A stretch of 64,000 bases of DNA. Source: HXMU1428-3 sp965215715. GTDB lineage: Bacteria; Pseudomonadota; Alphaproteobacteria; Rhizobiales; HXMU1428-3. Numbering within the stretch: the stretch's first letter is position 1; the number at the start of each line of letters is the position of its first letter. The DNA lies in assembly GCA_965215715.1 (NCBI GenBank), contig OZ244129.1, positions 2,790,001 through 2,854,000 of the forward strand, in the 5' to 3' direction. Below are positions 43,029-52,653 of the stretch, one piece after another. Both the position numbers and the translations under genes were made by a program. The notes under the pieces were generated by a model. That model was not told where the DNA came from and did not search any database. It saw nothing but the letters and a program-made list of their open reading frames with translations.

Positions 43029-43212
43029 TGTTGTTATTCCTGGCAAGAGTTCGCTGCATGATGGCAAAATTTTGCTGCAGGTGCAATCTCTTCTCGTAAT
43101 AGAGGCAATTATTGCTCAGGAAAAAAACCAAGAAAAAAGGGTGACCCATAAGCGATGGCTTTTAAAAAGCTCATCTGGGCCACCCATTTGAGAGTGTCTT
43201 TTTTAATGGCAC

Positions 43213-43307
43213 TTTAGAATGCCCACCAGCATCAGTGCTATTTCCAAAACCGGTATCCCACTTTTGGAAGACACGCCTCAGTCTCTTGGGAGGAAGGACG
43301 TTCTAAA
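43213..43307. repeat. Palindromic repeat with ACCGG core, copy 3
   Basis: Outer arms TTTAGAA (43213-43219) and TTCTAAA (43301-43307) enclose CCAAAACCGGTATCCCAC at 43244-43261 continued by TTTTGG. The core matches those at 10401-10425 and 50787-50810, but the flanking hairpin differs. It begins two bases from the phasin stop and could serve as its 3' structure. Confidence 0.65.
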
Positions 43308-43309
43308 AA

Positions 43310-43726
43310 TTAAGCAACTTTACGTGAAGCTTTTTTAGCCGCTGCTTGCGTCTTTGTTTGAATGTCTTTGCCAGCGTTCATGAAAAGCTCAATGGTTTCC
43401 ATTTGCGCTTTTTGAGCCACTTCAGCAAAGGCTGCAACACGGTCTGTGGTTGCTTTTGCTTGATCTGTTGTAAACTCGTTGATGACTTTTGCATAATCAG
43501 CTGGGTCTTTTTGAGTTTTTGTTAGACCTTCAAGTTGGTTCAAAGTTTCTTTTGTCCATGCTTGTGTCAATTCAGCATTTTTTTCAGCAGCTTCTATAGC
43601 GATTTTGCCGAATTTGCTGTTGAACTCAGTTGAGTTTTTAATCACATCGTTAAAAGCTGTGAAGTCTGCGCCAGAGAAAAGGTTTTCAAAGGCTTTTGTG
43701 AAATCTGGTGTTTGAATTTTAGTCAT
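43310..43726 (-). CDS. Phasin family protein
   Basis: Phasins coat polyhydroxyalkanoate granules. The start at 43726 is set by AGGAGA seven bases before it. The 138-residue product is helical and shows the Phasin_2 pattern: FTKAFENLFSGADFTAFNDVIK near residues 9-30, AIEAAEKNAELTQAWTKETL and a Lys/Ala-rich end (AAAKKASRKVA). It is upstream of phaR on the same strand, with a 280-bp gap. Confidence 0.92.
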   Translation of the reverse strand: MTKIQTPDFTKAFENLFSGADFTAFNDVIKNSTEFNSKFGKIAIEAAEKNAELTQAWTKETLNQLEGLTKTQKDPADYAKVINEFTTDQAKATTDRVAAFAEVAQKAQMETIELFMNAGKDIQTKTQAAAKKASRKVA

Positions 43727-44179
43727 TTTTAAGTCTCCTGGAATGCCCGAGCTAGCATTAAGCTTGTCGCTCTTGTTTCGTGTTCGACAGTCTCTTAATG
43801 CTGCGAATGCATAATATATATATGCTGCGATGCAGAATGTCCAGAAAAAAATGCTGCATTGCAATATTTTTTTTAAAAAAAGAAAAAAAGCGGGTTTTAT
43901 TGTGTTTGTAGGGCGGGTGATTTGGGTTTTATATATTTAAAGTGTAAAAATGAGGGGGTGAGTGGGTATATTGGCTTTCAATTTGGTTTGTTATCTGGTT
44001 ATTTTGTTACCATCTTAAGAAAATTGTGTGTCGTATACGCATCAGTTTTATCTTTATACTTTTGGGTAACAAATTGTCGCATTGTTTTTCTCCTTAATAC
44101 TCAGATGATGGGTGCATTCAAGTATTTTATTATCCAATTTAGTTTTTATATGGATAAAATTTCATTGGGGGAGAATGAA

Positions 44180-44866
44180 ATGTTACACAGATTAAATAAA
44201 TTTTTTGCTATTACTCTTTTGTTAGGGTGTTTTACTTTAGGCCTTGGCCCTGTTGCTATTACAAATGTTTCAGCCAGTGATTTAGAAGACCTTGCTGAAG
44301 TTGTGTCACCTTCTGTTGGTTCTGGAAAGTGGATGGTGCGTGTGCGCGGTATTGGTATTTTGCCAGATGCTGATAGCGGTACGAATGTGCCTGGGATCGG
44401 TGTTGATATTGACGATCGTATTGTCCCTGAGCTCGATATTACTTACTTTCTTACAAACAATTGGGCCTTAGAGCTTGTTTTGGCGCTCTCGAAACATGAT
44501 GTTGACGGAACAGGCGCCATTGCTGGGGTTAATGTTGGTGACTTTTACATCATCCCGCCGCATCTGATGTTGCAGTATCACTTTGATTTGGGCAATGGAT
44601 TTAAGCCTTATGTCGGTGTTGGTGTGAATTACAGCATTATTTTTGATGAAGATGCTGCTGCCCCTTTTACCAGTTTAGATGTTGACAATGGTTGGGGGTT
44701 TTCCTTGCAAGCTGGTGTTGATATCCAGGTTAAAGATAATTGGCATTTAAATGTCGATGTGAAGAAAACTTGGTTAAATGTTGATGCAACCGTTAATAAT
44801 GCCATTTTAGCTGACATTGATGTTGATCCATGGATTGTCGGTGTTGGAATTGGTTACCGCTTTTAA
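44180..44866 (+). CDS. ompW: OmpW family outer membrane protein
   Basis: The ATG at 44180, after GGGGGAG, gives 228 residues with a signal peptide (residues about 5-35, ending VSASD). OmpW forms an eight-stranded barrel. Typical segments are GKWMVRVRGIGILPDADSG, NWALELVLALSKHDV, GDFYIIPPHLMLQYHF, FKPYVGVGVNYSI, the LQAGVDIQVKDNWHLNVDVK strand and the C-terminal GVGIGYRF with a final Phe. The in-frame extension to 43922 encodes no plausible leader. It ends with a classical terminator. Confidence 0.95.
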   Translation: MLHRLNKFFAITLLLGCFTLGLGPVAITNVSASDLEDLAEVVSPSVGSGKWMVRVRGIGILPDADSGTNVPGIGVDIDDRIVPELDITYFLTNNWALELVLALSKHDVDGTGAIAGVNVGDFYIIPPHLMLQYHFDLGNGFKPYVGVGVNYSIIFDEDAAAPFTSLDVDNGWGFSLQAGVDIQVKDNWHLNVDVKKTWLNVDATVNNAILADIDVDPWIVGVGIGYRF

Positions 44867-44922
44867 TTCATAAACTTTCAATAATAATAAAACTCCTATA
44901 TCTCTTGGTTCTTTCTCTCTCG

Positions 44923-44946
44923 GCGGGCTTCGGCCCGCTTTTTTTT
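44923..44946 (+). terminator. Intrinsic terminator after ompW
   Basis: GCGGGC (44923-44928), TTCG tetraloop, GCCCGC (44933-44938), then eight T (44939-44946): a textbook rho-independent terminator. Confidence 0.97.
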
Positions 44947-45040
44947 CGTGATAAGGGAGGAAAGGGTCTAAATTTATGTGCAAGGACTAGCCGGGCAGTT
45001 CATCTGTCTAAAAAACTAGGGGTAAGTTTCTTTTCAGATT

Positions 45041-46039
45041 TTAAGATTCAGCTTTAAGGGGACGCGATAGCAAGGTTGCTATGGCGTCTTCTACTGTCAG
45101 GGTTTCATTGATGATGTTGGCTATGGCTTGGCAAATGGGCATTTGAATGTTTCTTTGCTTTGCAATGGTTGCCACGGCTTTGGCAGTGTAGACCCCTTCA
45201 GTAACCGAAGAGCGAGAATTAAGAATGTCTTCCAAGCTTTGACCTTGGCCAAGCGCAATGCCTAATGACATATTGCGAGATTGTGGGCTTGAGCAGGTTA
45301 AAACCAGATCTCCCAAGCCCGAAAGGCCGCTTAAGGTTTTAGGGTTCGCCCCATAGCTCATGGCAAACCGGTTGAGTTCAGCAAAACTTCTTGAAATCAG
45401 ACTGGCGTGAGCACTGGCGCCAAGCTCCTTGCCAGCAACGATACCGGCTGCAATGGCCAAAACATTTTTCACAGCTCCGCCAATTTGGGCGCCGATTAGA
45501 TCCTCAGACCAATAGGGTCTTAGTGCCTTGTGGCTCAAGCTTTGGCTGATGGCTTTGCCAAGCTGTTCTTCTTTGGCCGCCAAGGTAACTGCGGTGGGTA
45601 GGCCTTTGGCAATTTCAGACGCAAAGCTTGGGCCCGATAAAATCACCGGTACAGCTTGAGGCAGCGTTTCGTCCAAAACTTCGGTCATTAATTTATAGGT
45701 GGACGTTTCAATGCCCTTGGCACAGATGATGACGGGGGTTTTGTCTTTTACAAATGGACGAAGGTTTGAGGCTGTTTGCCTGACGAATTGGGCGGGTGTG
45801 ACCATCAGCAACGCATCATTTTGGGCCACTTGTTCCAGATCCGTGGTGGCGGTTAAATTGGCATCTAGTTTGATCCCTTTGAGAAAATGAGTGTTTTCAT
45901 GGCTGGTGTTGATGGCTTCAACTGTTTCTGGCTCTCTGGCCCAAATCGTGACAGTGCGGCCAGCCAGACAGGCTGATTGGGCAAGGGCTGTGCCCCAGGC
46001 GCCGCCGCCGAATACGCCGATGGATTGAAATGTGGTCAT
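45041..46039 (-). CDS. gpsA: Glycerol-3-phosphate dehydrogenase (NAD(P)+)
   Basis: GpsA makes sn-glycerol-3-phosphate for phospholipids. The 332-residue protein has the Rossmann start GVFGGGAWGTALAQSA near residues 7-22, AKGIE near 110, LSGPSFASEIAKGLPTAVTLAA near 138 and the catalytic-lysine/NSGR-like region GGAVKNVLAIAAG, then GLSGLGDLVLTC. It is the gene downstream of tsaD on the minus strand, separated by a long palindrome, an order common in Rhizobiales. Confidence 0.96.
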   Translation of the reverse strand: MTTFQSIGVFGGGAWGTALAQSACLAGRTVTIWAREPETVEAINTSHENTHFLKGIKLDANLTATTDLEQVAQNDALLMVTPAQFVRQTASNLRPFVKDKTPVIICAKGIETSTYKLMTEVLDETLPQAVPVILSGPSFASEIAKGLPTAVTLAAKEEQLGKAISQSLSHKALRPYWSEDLIGAQIGGAVKNVLAIAAGIVAGKELGASAHASLISRSFAELNRFAMSYGANPKTLSGLSGLGDLVLTCSSPQSRNMSLGIALGQGQSLEDILNSRSSVTEGVYTAKAVATIAKQRNIQMPICQAIANIINETLTVEDAIATLLSRPLKAES

Positions 46040-46070
46040 ACTGATCTCTCAATGAGGTGCCTAAAGGCCC

Positions 46071-46191
46071 GCCTTAATTTTCATGATAAGACTTTCGCAT
46101 TTTTAAACCTCATGTCAAGGGTGGTACAAGCTCTTACGAGCCCTTGATATGAGGTTTAAAAATGCAAATGTCTCACCATGGAAATTAAGGC
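46071..46191. repeat. Long palindromic element, copy D (different loop)
   Basis: Arms GCCTTAATTTTCATG and ATGGAAATTAAGGC enclose the copy-specific stem TAAACCTCA/TGAGGTTTA and inner TGTCAAGGG/CCCTTGATA. The loop is TGGTACAAGCTCTTACGAG, unlike the other copies. It lies 16 bp after the tsaD stop and 31 bp before gpsA. Confidence 0.93.
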
Positions 46192-46207
46192 TTGGTCTGG
46201 TGGGCTT

Positions 46208-47302
46208 TTATGCTTTTGCTCCGGCTTTACCTGACCCTAGGATGGGCGTGGATTGTTCGTCCAGAGGCCAGCGGGATCTGGCGGGGGTGGTTAAAGGGTC
46301 TTGGTGGCCGCGGGCCAAATGTTCGGCGGCGGCCCAGGCAATCATGGCGGCATTGTCGGTACATAAATCAAAGGGCGGGATAATAAGGGGGTGATTGTTG
46401 TTTTGTGTCAGTTGTTCCAGTTCTGTGCGCAGTGATTTGTTGGCTGCAACGCCGCCAGCAACGACAATGGGGAATGTATTTTGGCCTGGGAAACGGGTTT
46501 TTACATCTTTGATGCCAAGCTCTAGGCGGTCAATTACGCTTGTGATTAAAGCGCGCTGAAAAGAGGCGCACAGGTCTTTAATGTCTTGTTCGCTTAAAGG
46601 TTCGCATTTTTGTGCCTGTTGGCGCAAAGCGGTTTTTAAACCGGAAAAAGAAAAGTTTGGCTGCTTGTTTCCCTTTAAAGGTCTTGGCAAATTGAAGCGG
46701 TTGGGGTCGCCTTCTTGGGCCCATTTTTCAACTTCTGGCCCGCCCGGGTAGCCAAGGCCTAATAATTTGGCGGTTTTGTCAAAGGCTTCACCCAAAGCGT
46801 CATCAATGGTGCTGCCTATGCGGGTGTAGTTTCCAATGTCTTGCACCCAGATCAGCTGGGTGTGTCCACCAGAGACCAGTAACAATAAATAGGGTGGTTT
46901 TTGATTGTGGGTGAGGCCTACAGTTAAGGCATGGCCCTCAAGGTGGTTAACGGCGATAAAAGGGATTTTTTTAACCGCTGCAATCGCTTTGGCGGTCATC
47001 ATGCCTACCAGAAGGCCGCCTATGAGCCCGGGGCCCGCTGTGGCACCAATACCATCAAGTTCATCTAGGGTTATATTGGCGTCTGAAAGGGCGGCTTTGA
47101 TGAGGGTGTCCAGATTTTCAATATGAGCACGGGCGGCAATTTCTGGCACCACACCGCCAAAAGCGGCGTGCTCAGTTAATTGGCTGCGCACAATGTTTGA
47201 GACAATTTCCCCTTTGCCATCGGTATGACGGCGCACAACGCTGGCTGCGGTCTCGTCGCAGCTGGTTTCAATGGCCAGGAGGGTTCGTGTTTTTGATTGC
47301 AT
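46208..47302 (-). CDS. tsaD: tRNA threonylcarbamoyladenosine transferase TsaD
   Basis: TsaD transfers the threonylcarbamoyl group to A37 of ANN-decoding tRNAs. The 364-residue protein has LLAIETSCDETAASVV near residues 8-23, the metal-binding HLEGHALTVGL near 118-128, LLVSGGHTQL, GEAFDKTAKLLGLGYPGGPEVE and the late VAGGVAANKSLR and PPFDLCTDNAAMIAWAA. It is divergent from hemC. Confidence 0.97.
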   Translation of the reverse strand: MQSKTRTLLAIETSCDETAASVVRRHTDGKGEIVSNIVRSQLTEHAAFGGVVPEIAARAHIENLDTLIKAALSDANITLDELDGIGATAGPGLIGGLLVGMMTAKAIAAVKKIPFIAVNHLEGHALTVGLTHNQKPPYLLLLVSGGHTQLIWVQDIGNYTRIGSTIDDALGEAFDKTAKLLGLGYPGGPEVEKWAQEGDPNRFNLPRPLKGNKQPNFSFSGLKTALRQQAQKCEPLSEQDIKDLCASFQRALITSVIDRLELGIKDVKTRFPGQNTFPIVVAGGVAANKSLRTELEQLTQNNNHPLIIPPFDLCTDNAAMIAWAAAEHLARGHQDPLTTPARSRWPLDEQSTPILGSGKAGAKA

Positions 47303-47440
47303 GGCCCTGGCATAGCAAAGTTGAGCTAGGACGCAAGTTTTTTATGCGTGATAGGGCCGTTAAAGCGTTTTAAGGCTATCGGATGGTTTTAATTTTGTGA
47401 TAGAGACAAGGTTTGGAACTGAATAAACCTTTGGAGTGAT

Positions 47441-48373
47441 ATGACTATGGATGGTCCCCTGATCCTTGGGACAAGAGGCAGCCCGTTAGCTTTGGCACAA
47501 GCCTATGAGACGCGAGACCGATTAAAGGCAGCGCATGGCTTTTCAGATGAACAGATTAAAATTGAAGTGATCAAAACCCAAGGGGATCAAATTCAAGATA
47601 AAGCTTTGCGTGAATTTGGCGGCAAGGGGCTGTTTACCAAAGAGATTGAAGAGGCATTGCTTGATGGCCGGATTGATTTGGCTGTGCACTCCATGAAGGA
47701 TGTGCAAACCCAATTGCCAGAGGGTTTGCATATTTGTGCGATGCTGCCGCGTGAAGATGTCAGGGATGGCTTTATCAGCCCTGTTGCGCCAGATTTAGTG
47801 AGTTTACCTCAAGGGGCAAAAGTTGGCACCTCAAGTTTGCGCCGCCAATCTCAGATTAAAGTGGTACGCCCAGATTTGGATGTGGTGACGTTTCGAGGCT
47901 CTGTGCAGACACGGTTAGAAAAATTAGACCGCGGCGAAGTGGCAGCGACATTTTTGGCTGTTGCCGGGTTGAACCGGTTGGGTATGCAGGGTCATATCAC
48001 CTGTGCAATAGAGTCTGAAGAAATGTTGCCGGCCGTAGCGCAAGGGGCGATCGGGCTTGAGTGCCGGCGCGGTGATGAGCGGGTTGAGAGTTTGTTGGCC
48101 CCGCTGAATGACGCTAACAGTTTTACGGTTGTTTCGTGCGAGCGGGCGTTCTTAAAACGGCTGGATGGATCTTGTCGCACACCCATTGCTGGCCTGGCTG
48201 AATTAAAGGGTGATGTTCTTTCCTTGCGCGGGCAAATTTTAGCGCCTGATGGTTCTGGGGAATTTTCTGATCGTTTAACGGGACCGGTTGGTGAGTGCGA
48301 AGCCCTTGGCACCCAATTGGCTGAAACTTTAATCGATAGGGCAGGGCCAGATTTTATGGCAGCCATGGTGTAA
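47441..48373 (+). CDS. hemC: Hydroxymethylbilane synthase
   Basis: HemC joins four porphobilinogens. The 310-residue protein has LILGTRGSPLALAQAYETR near residues 6-24, IDLAVHSMKDVQTQLP near 84-99, KVGTSSLRRQSQI near 128 and the dipyrromethane-cofactor cysteine in RLDGSCRTPIAGLAE near 246. A ribosome site GGAG precedes 47441; ATG at 47447 is also possible. hemD follows after five bases. Confidence 0.97.
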   Translation: MTMDGPLILGTRGSPLALAQAYETRDRLKAAHGFSDEQIKIEVIKTQGDQIQDKALREFGGKGLFTKEIEEALLDGRIDLAVHSMKDVQTQLPEGLHICAMLPREDVRDGFISPVAPDLVSLPQGAKVGTSSLRRQSQIKVVRPDLDVVTFRGSVQTRLEKLDRGEVAATFLAVAGLNRLGMQGHITCAIESEEMLPAVAQGAIGLECRRGDERVESLLAPLNDANSFTVVSCERAFLKRLDGSCRTPIAGLAELKGDVLSLRGQILAPDGSGEFSDRLTGPVGECEALGTQLAETLIDRAGPDFMAAMV

Positions 48374-48378
48374 CCCAG

Positions 48379-49098
48379 ATGATTTGGATCACAAGGCCAC
48401 AAGCAGATGCATCGCGTTTGGCAACGGCTTTGTCTGAACGCGGGCTTTCTTATTGTTGTTATCCTTTGCTTGAGCTGGAATTGCGTGCGGTTGATTATTC
48501 ATCTGTATCTGAGGTGGGTGCTCTCATTGTGACCAGTCGCAATGGGGTAAGGGGTGCTGTTGCCAGCTCGTTTCCAGAGCCTTGGTGGGATTTGCCTTTG
48601 TTTGCAGTGGGGGCTGCAACGGCCAATTTGGCGCGTGAGCTTGGGTTTAAGGATGTGCGCTTTCCCGATGTTGAAGATGGGGGCGGGGCAGCTAGCCTCG
48701 TACCTTTCATCAAGAAGAGTTTTGAGGGTACTGCCACTTTGTTTTTTTGGCGCGGTGATGTGCTGGCGTTTGATTTAAAACAAGCCTTGGCACAAGAGAC
48801 TATGTCAGTTGTAGAAGCGGTGACTTATGGCATGAATGAAGCGGATGCTTTGGAGCCTGATTTAAAAGAGCAATTGTCCAATGGGGCCATTAGAGATGTT
48901 GTTTTACTGTCGCCGCGCACCGCTGGTGTTTATCAACGGCTCATGAACAAAACCGGGTTAGATGAGGTGCAAAAAGGTCTTACTCATTTTTGTCTTTCAC
49001 AAGCTGTGGCGGATCAACTAAACGATGTGGGCTGTGAAAAAATTTTAATCGCCCCTCAGCCCAACCAAGAGGCTTTGATTGACCTGTTTCAGCGCTGA
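48379..49098 (+). CDS. hemD: Uroporphyrinogen-III synthase
   Basis: HemD closes and inverts ring D of hydroxymethylbilane to uroporphyrinogen III, the common precursor of haem and cobalamin. The family is poorly conserved, but the 239-residue length, the start IWITRPQADASRLATAL, ALIVTSRNGVRG near residue 55, and LLSPRTAGVYQRL near 177 fit. Position right after hemC supports the call. Confidence 0.92.
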   Translation: MIWITRPQADASRLATALSERGLSYCCYPLLELELRAVDYSSVSEVGALIVTSRNGVRGAVASSFPEPWWDLPLFAVGAATANLARELGFKDVRFPDVEDGGGAASLVPFIKKSFEGTATLFFWRGDVLAFDLKQALAQETMSVVEAVTYGMNEADALEPDLKEQLSNGAIRDVVLLSPRTAGVYQRLMNKTGLDEVQKGLTHFCLSQAVADQLNDVGCEKILIAPQPNQEALIDLFQR

Positions 49099-49291
49099 AA
49101 ACTTTAACTTTTTAGATTTTAAAGACTTTTTTGTCTTCCTTGGCAAAAAATATAGAAAATCTCATAGGTTGGTGACAATTGGTTTATAATTTGGTCGTAT
49201 TTTTGTTTTGGGGTCTTATATAGTCTTTATGATATCAGTTATGCGGCAATTTTTGCTGTTGTTGGGGTTTTTTGCGGTAGGAGTTTAGGTG

Positions 49292-50776
49292 ATGGCACGG
49301 CGCACTGACAATCAAGATACAAAATCTTCCAAACGGCCAGCTCAGACACTTGATCTTGAGGCTGAAGAAGTGAAAGAGGCTTCTAAAGATCAAAAAGGAT
49401 CTGAGGAAAAGAGCTCTGCTTCCAAATCACAAGAAAAGCTTCAAAAAGACCCAAAACAGGAAAAAACGGCTCAAAAGGAAGATGCTAAGTCAAACGACAC
49501 CCCAGATGAGGATGTGGCCAAAAAACAAAGTTCTGGTGGGGGCTCTTTTTTCAAAACTTTGGCGGCTGGTTTAATTGGCGCGGTATTGGCGTTGGGCGGT
49601 CAGCAATTTATGCCGAAATTGGTGACCCAAGATCCAGCCAAGCCCACTGTTGAGAGTTTGAATGAAAAGATTTTAGGCCTAGAGACGTTGATAGAGTCCA
49701 CCGGGGCTGATGAATTGTCTCAACAGGTGGCCGCGTTGCAAGAAAAAGTTGACAATGGCCAGAGTGCTCAAGGTCTGCTGGACCGCTTGGATAAGATGGA
49801 CGCTTTGCTGGCTGATGTGGCCAAAACAGCAGAGACGGGTGATGAGCGCATTGAAGGGGTTGCCGCGTTAGCCACCAAAATGAGCGGCATTGAAGCCCGG
49901 CTTGATCAACAATTAACCGATGTGAAGAGCAGCTTTTCAAATGAGTTGCGCCGCGAAGTGACCAAGCTTTCCAAGATTGTTGCGACCCAAGAGTCGTTGG
50001 TGCAAATCGAAGGGGTGAAACTGACAGCTGATGAACTTGGCAAACGGTTGGCTATGCTTGAGGCGCGCTCAAATCAACTTGTTTCTGATTTTGCACAATT
50101 GCGTGGTTCGGTTGATGGGGTGCGTGCGGGTAGTGTGTCTAAAGATGTGTTGGAAGCACAAGTGCAAGGCTTAAAAGCGCAAATCACCGATATAGATGCG
50201 CAAATGGTTAGCTTAAAAAAATTGGAGCAAGACGCCCATGAAACGGCTCGCCGTAGCGCTTTGGCTTTGGCGTTTTCCAATTTAAAGCGGGCGATGGAGC
50301 AAGGCAGTGGGTTTTCAAATGAGCTGGAGGCGGTTAAGCGCTTGTCTGGTGAGCACTCAACCTTGGCCCGAGACTTTAGTTTGTTGGAAAAATTGTCCAA
50401 TGAGGGGCTTACAAGTGAGCAAAGCTTGATGGAGGCTTTTCCTGGCCTTGCCAGCAAAGCCATTGCTGATGAGAGCGTTGTTGAGGATGCAACGGCTTGG
50501 GATAAGCTTACTCAAAAAGCACGCAGCACTTTTCGATATCGGCGCACCGGTGATGTGAAGGGTGATACGAGCGAGGCGGTGTTGGCGCGCATGGAGCATA
50601 AATTTAAGCAAGGTCATTTAGAAGAAGTGGTGAGCGAGGCGAGCCAATTGCAACCAAAAGCGCAACAGGTGATTGCCCCTTGGCTTGCAAAGTTAAAAGC
50701 AAGGCTTTTGGTTGAACAAGCGATGCATAAATTAGAGGATCAATTGTTAACCTCCCTGCAACCCAGGCAGGACTAG
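49292..50776 (+). CDS. COG4223 mitofilin-like membrane protein
   Basis: The ATG at 49292, after TAGGAG, gives 494 residues. Residues 1-80 are Lys/Glu/Ser-rich and disordered, a single membrane helix follows (about 84-105, FFKTLAAGLIGAVLALGGQQF), then a long coiled coil and a C-terminal helical region (SALALAFSNLKRAMEQGSGF, then EDQLLTSLQ). This matches the alphaproteobacterial COG4223 family, related to mitochondrial mitofilin/Mic60 and proposed to shape inner membranes. The position between hemD and hemY is the standard one. A repeat element starts at its stop codon. Confidence 0.9.
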   Translation: MARRTDNQDTKSSKRPAQTLDLEAEEVKEASKDQKGSEEKSSASKSQEKLQKDPKQEKTAQKEDAKSNDTPDEDVAKKQSSGGGSFFKTLAAGLIGAVLALGGQQFMPKLVTQDPAKPTVESLNEKILGLETLIESTGADELSQQVAALQEKVDNGQSAQGLLDRLDKMDALLADVAKTAETGDERIEGVAALATKMSGIEARLDQQLTDVKSSFSNELRREVTKLSKIVATQESLVQIEGVKLTADELGKRLAMLEARSNQLVSDFAQLRGSVDGVRAGSVSKDVLEAQVQGLKAQITDIDAQMVSLKKLEQDAHETARRSALALAFSNLKRAMEQGSGFSNELEAVKRLSGEHSTLARDFSLLEKLSNEGLTSEQSLMEAFPGLASKAIADESVVEDATAWDKLTQKARSTFRYRRTGDVKGDTSEAVLARMEHKFKQGHLEEVVSEASQLQPKAQQVIAPWLAKLKARLLVEQAMHKLEDQLLTSLQPRQD

Positions 50777-50880
50777 TGCGTGTCGCACAAAAGTGGGTCC
50801 CGGTTTTGGGTAAAAAGACACGCATAAACAAGGAGACAAGAGCATGACGCATGAATGCAAAACAAAGTGACATGCTCTAA
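50774..50880. repeat. Composite palindromic repeat (rhizobial type), copy 2
   Basis: GCGTGTC (50778-50784) pairs with GACACGC (50817-50823) around the core CAAAAGTGGGTCCCGGTTTT, and AGAGCATG (50840-50847) pairs with CATGCTCT (50871-50878). It repeats the plan of 10334-10436 in reverse orientation. It overlaps the end of the COG4223 gene and precedes hemY. Confidence 0.8.
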
Positions 50881-50937
50881 GTGGTAAGGCCGGTTATAAG
50901 CATGGGTATTGTTGGTAATTTAAGGGTGTTGGGTTAG

Positions 50938-52629
50938 ATGTTTCGGATATTCTTTTTCATTTTGATACTTGGCGGGCTTTCCTTTGGTTTGTCGCTGGTG
51001 GCGGATATGGATGGTAAATTGATCATCCAATGGCCAGGCGGAGAGATCCAGCCAACATTGATGCAGGCGGTGATTGTGTTTGCCGCGCTGGTTTTGATGC
51101 TGATGTTAGGCTGGTCATTGTTTCGGATGATTTTGACCTCACCTGGTGCCTTATCGCGTTATTTTAGCCGTAAAAAACAGGAAAAAGGCTTAGCCGCTTT
51201 AAGCAGTGGGCTGATTGCCATTGGGGCTGGGGATAAAAGCAAAGCCCATCGTTTGGCTGACCTAGCGCGCAAAGCTTTGCCCAATGACCCGATGACGCAA
51301 ATGTTGCGGGCACAAGCGGCGCAACTAAAAGGTGATACAGGCCAGGCCACGCGAATTTATGAAAGTATGTTGGCCGCTTCTGACACAGAGATTATGGGAT
51401 TGCGCGGTCTTTATTTGTTGGCCTTGGAGCAAAAGGAATTTGTGGCGGCTGAACAATATGTGGCCAGAGCGGTAAAACGGCGCGGCGATTTGCAATGGGC
51501 TGTGTTGGGCTTGTTTGATTTGCAATGTAAACGCTCTGCTTGGACCCAAGCCTTGGAAACACTTCAAATTGCCCAAACACAGGGGCACATTGAGGCAAAG
51601 AAGGCGAAACGTCAGCGCGCTGTGTTGTTAACCGCTATGGCAGATCAGCTTGAAGACAGTCAAATGGATGAGGCTTTGGGCTATGCATCAGAAGCTGTGC
51701 GGTTGGCACCTGGCTTAATTCCGGCAGCTGTGATTGCCGGGCGGATCAATGCCAGTAAATCACACATGACCAACGCGCTGAAAATTGTACGCAAATGTTG
51801 GAAAATCGCTCCGCATCCAGATTTGGCACTGGTGAGCGCTTTTGCCCGGCCGGGTGATAGTGTGCGTGATCGTTTAACCCGGATCCAATCTTTGGCCAGT
51901 TTAACACCTGGCCATAAAGAGGCCGCTATGGCTGTGGCTCAAGCGGCTGTGGAAGCCCAAGACTGGGCATTGGCGCGTGAAAGTTTGGGGCCGCTTGTGC
52001 GTGGGCGGCCAAGTCAGAAGGTTTGCACTTTAATGGCGCGCATTGAAGGCGAAGAGACGGGTAACAAAGGTTTGGTGCGCGAATGGTTGGCACGTGCCGT
52101 TCAGGCCCAACCAGATCCGCAGTGGGTTGCCGATGGAACAGTGTTTGAAGACTGGGCGCCGGTGTCACCAATTTCGGGCCGGTTGGATGCGTTTGAATGG
52201 AAGCTGCCTGAGCAAGATGAAATGGCAGGCGATGATAGTTTAACGTTGAAACATATGATTGCCGGTTTGTTGACCGCTGAAGCTTTGGATGAGGCTGAGG
52301 AAGAAGAAGACGTTTTTGAAGACGAGTATGAAGAGCATTTGCCTGTTGTGGTTGAAGCGCCTGATGAGCTAGACGAAGAACAAAGCAAAGCTGAGGCCGA
52401 ACCAGTTGAGATTGTTGAGCCGGAAATTATTGAGCCTGATAAAAACGAGCAACAAAGCAAAGATGCAGCGCGCGAGAAAAACAAAAGGCAAGAAAATAAG
52501 CCTAAGAAGAAACGGCGCCGTAAACGCACAAAAATTTATGTTGCCCCCCCTGCCCCGGATGATCCTGGGATTGATACCGATGGGGATGATCCGGGAACGA
52601 TTAAAGGCATGCGGCCTGTTAGGTATTAG
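50938..52629 (+). CDS. hemY: HemY-type TPR protein
   Basis: The 563-residue protein begins with two membrane helices (residues about 3-20 and 38-58), with the HemY_N pattern ILGGLSFGLSLVADMDGKLIIQWPG. TPR-like helical repeats fill residues 90-400. The last 130 residues are very acidic, then Lys/Arg-rich (KPKKKRRRKRTK), and end in a Pro/Asp tail. HemY in this sense is linked to haem synthesis genes by position; its biochemical role is unknown, and it is not the oxygen-dependent protoporphyrinogen oxidase of the same name. Confidence 0.92.
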   Translation: MFRIFFFILILGGLSFGLSLVADMDGKLIIQWPGGEIQPTLMQAVIVFAALVLMLMLGWSLFRMILTSPGALSRYFSRKKQEKGLAALSSGLIAIGAGDKSKAHRLADLARKALPNDPMTQMLRAQAAQLKGDTGQATRIYESMLAASDTEIMGLRGLYLLALEQKEFVAAEQYVARAVKRRGDLQWAVLGLFDLQCKRSAWTQALETLQIAQTQGHIEAKKAKRQRAVLLTAMADQLEDSQMDEALGYASEAVRLAPGLIPAAVIAGRINASKSHMTNALKIVRKCWKIAPHPDLALVSAFARPGDSVRDRLTRIQSLASLTPGHKEAAMAVAQAAVEAQDWALARESLGPLVRGRPSQKVCTLMARIEGEETGNKGLVREWLARAVQAQPDPQWVADGTVFEDWAPVSPISGRLDAFEWKLPEQDEMAGDDSLTLKHMIAGLLTAEALDEAEEEEDVFEDEYEEHLPVVVEAPDELDEEQSKAEAEPVEIVEPEIIEPDKNEQQSKDAAREKNKRQENKPKKKRRRKRTKIYVAPPAPDDPGIDTDGDDPGTIKGMRPVRY

Positions 52630-52653
52630 ATCTAAATCCAATTTGCCTGAGGG

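Noticed and set aside
52101..52529. 142-codon minus-strand frame inside hemY, rich in Ser
   Set aside because: It is the antisense shadow of the Asp/Glu-rich tail of HemY.
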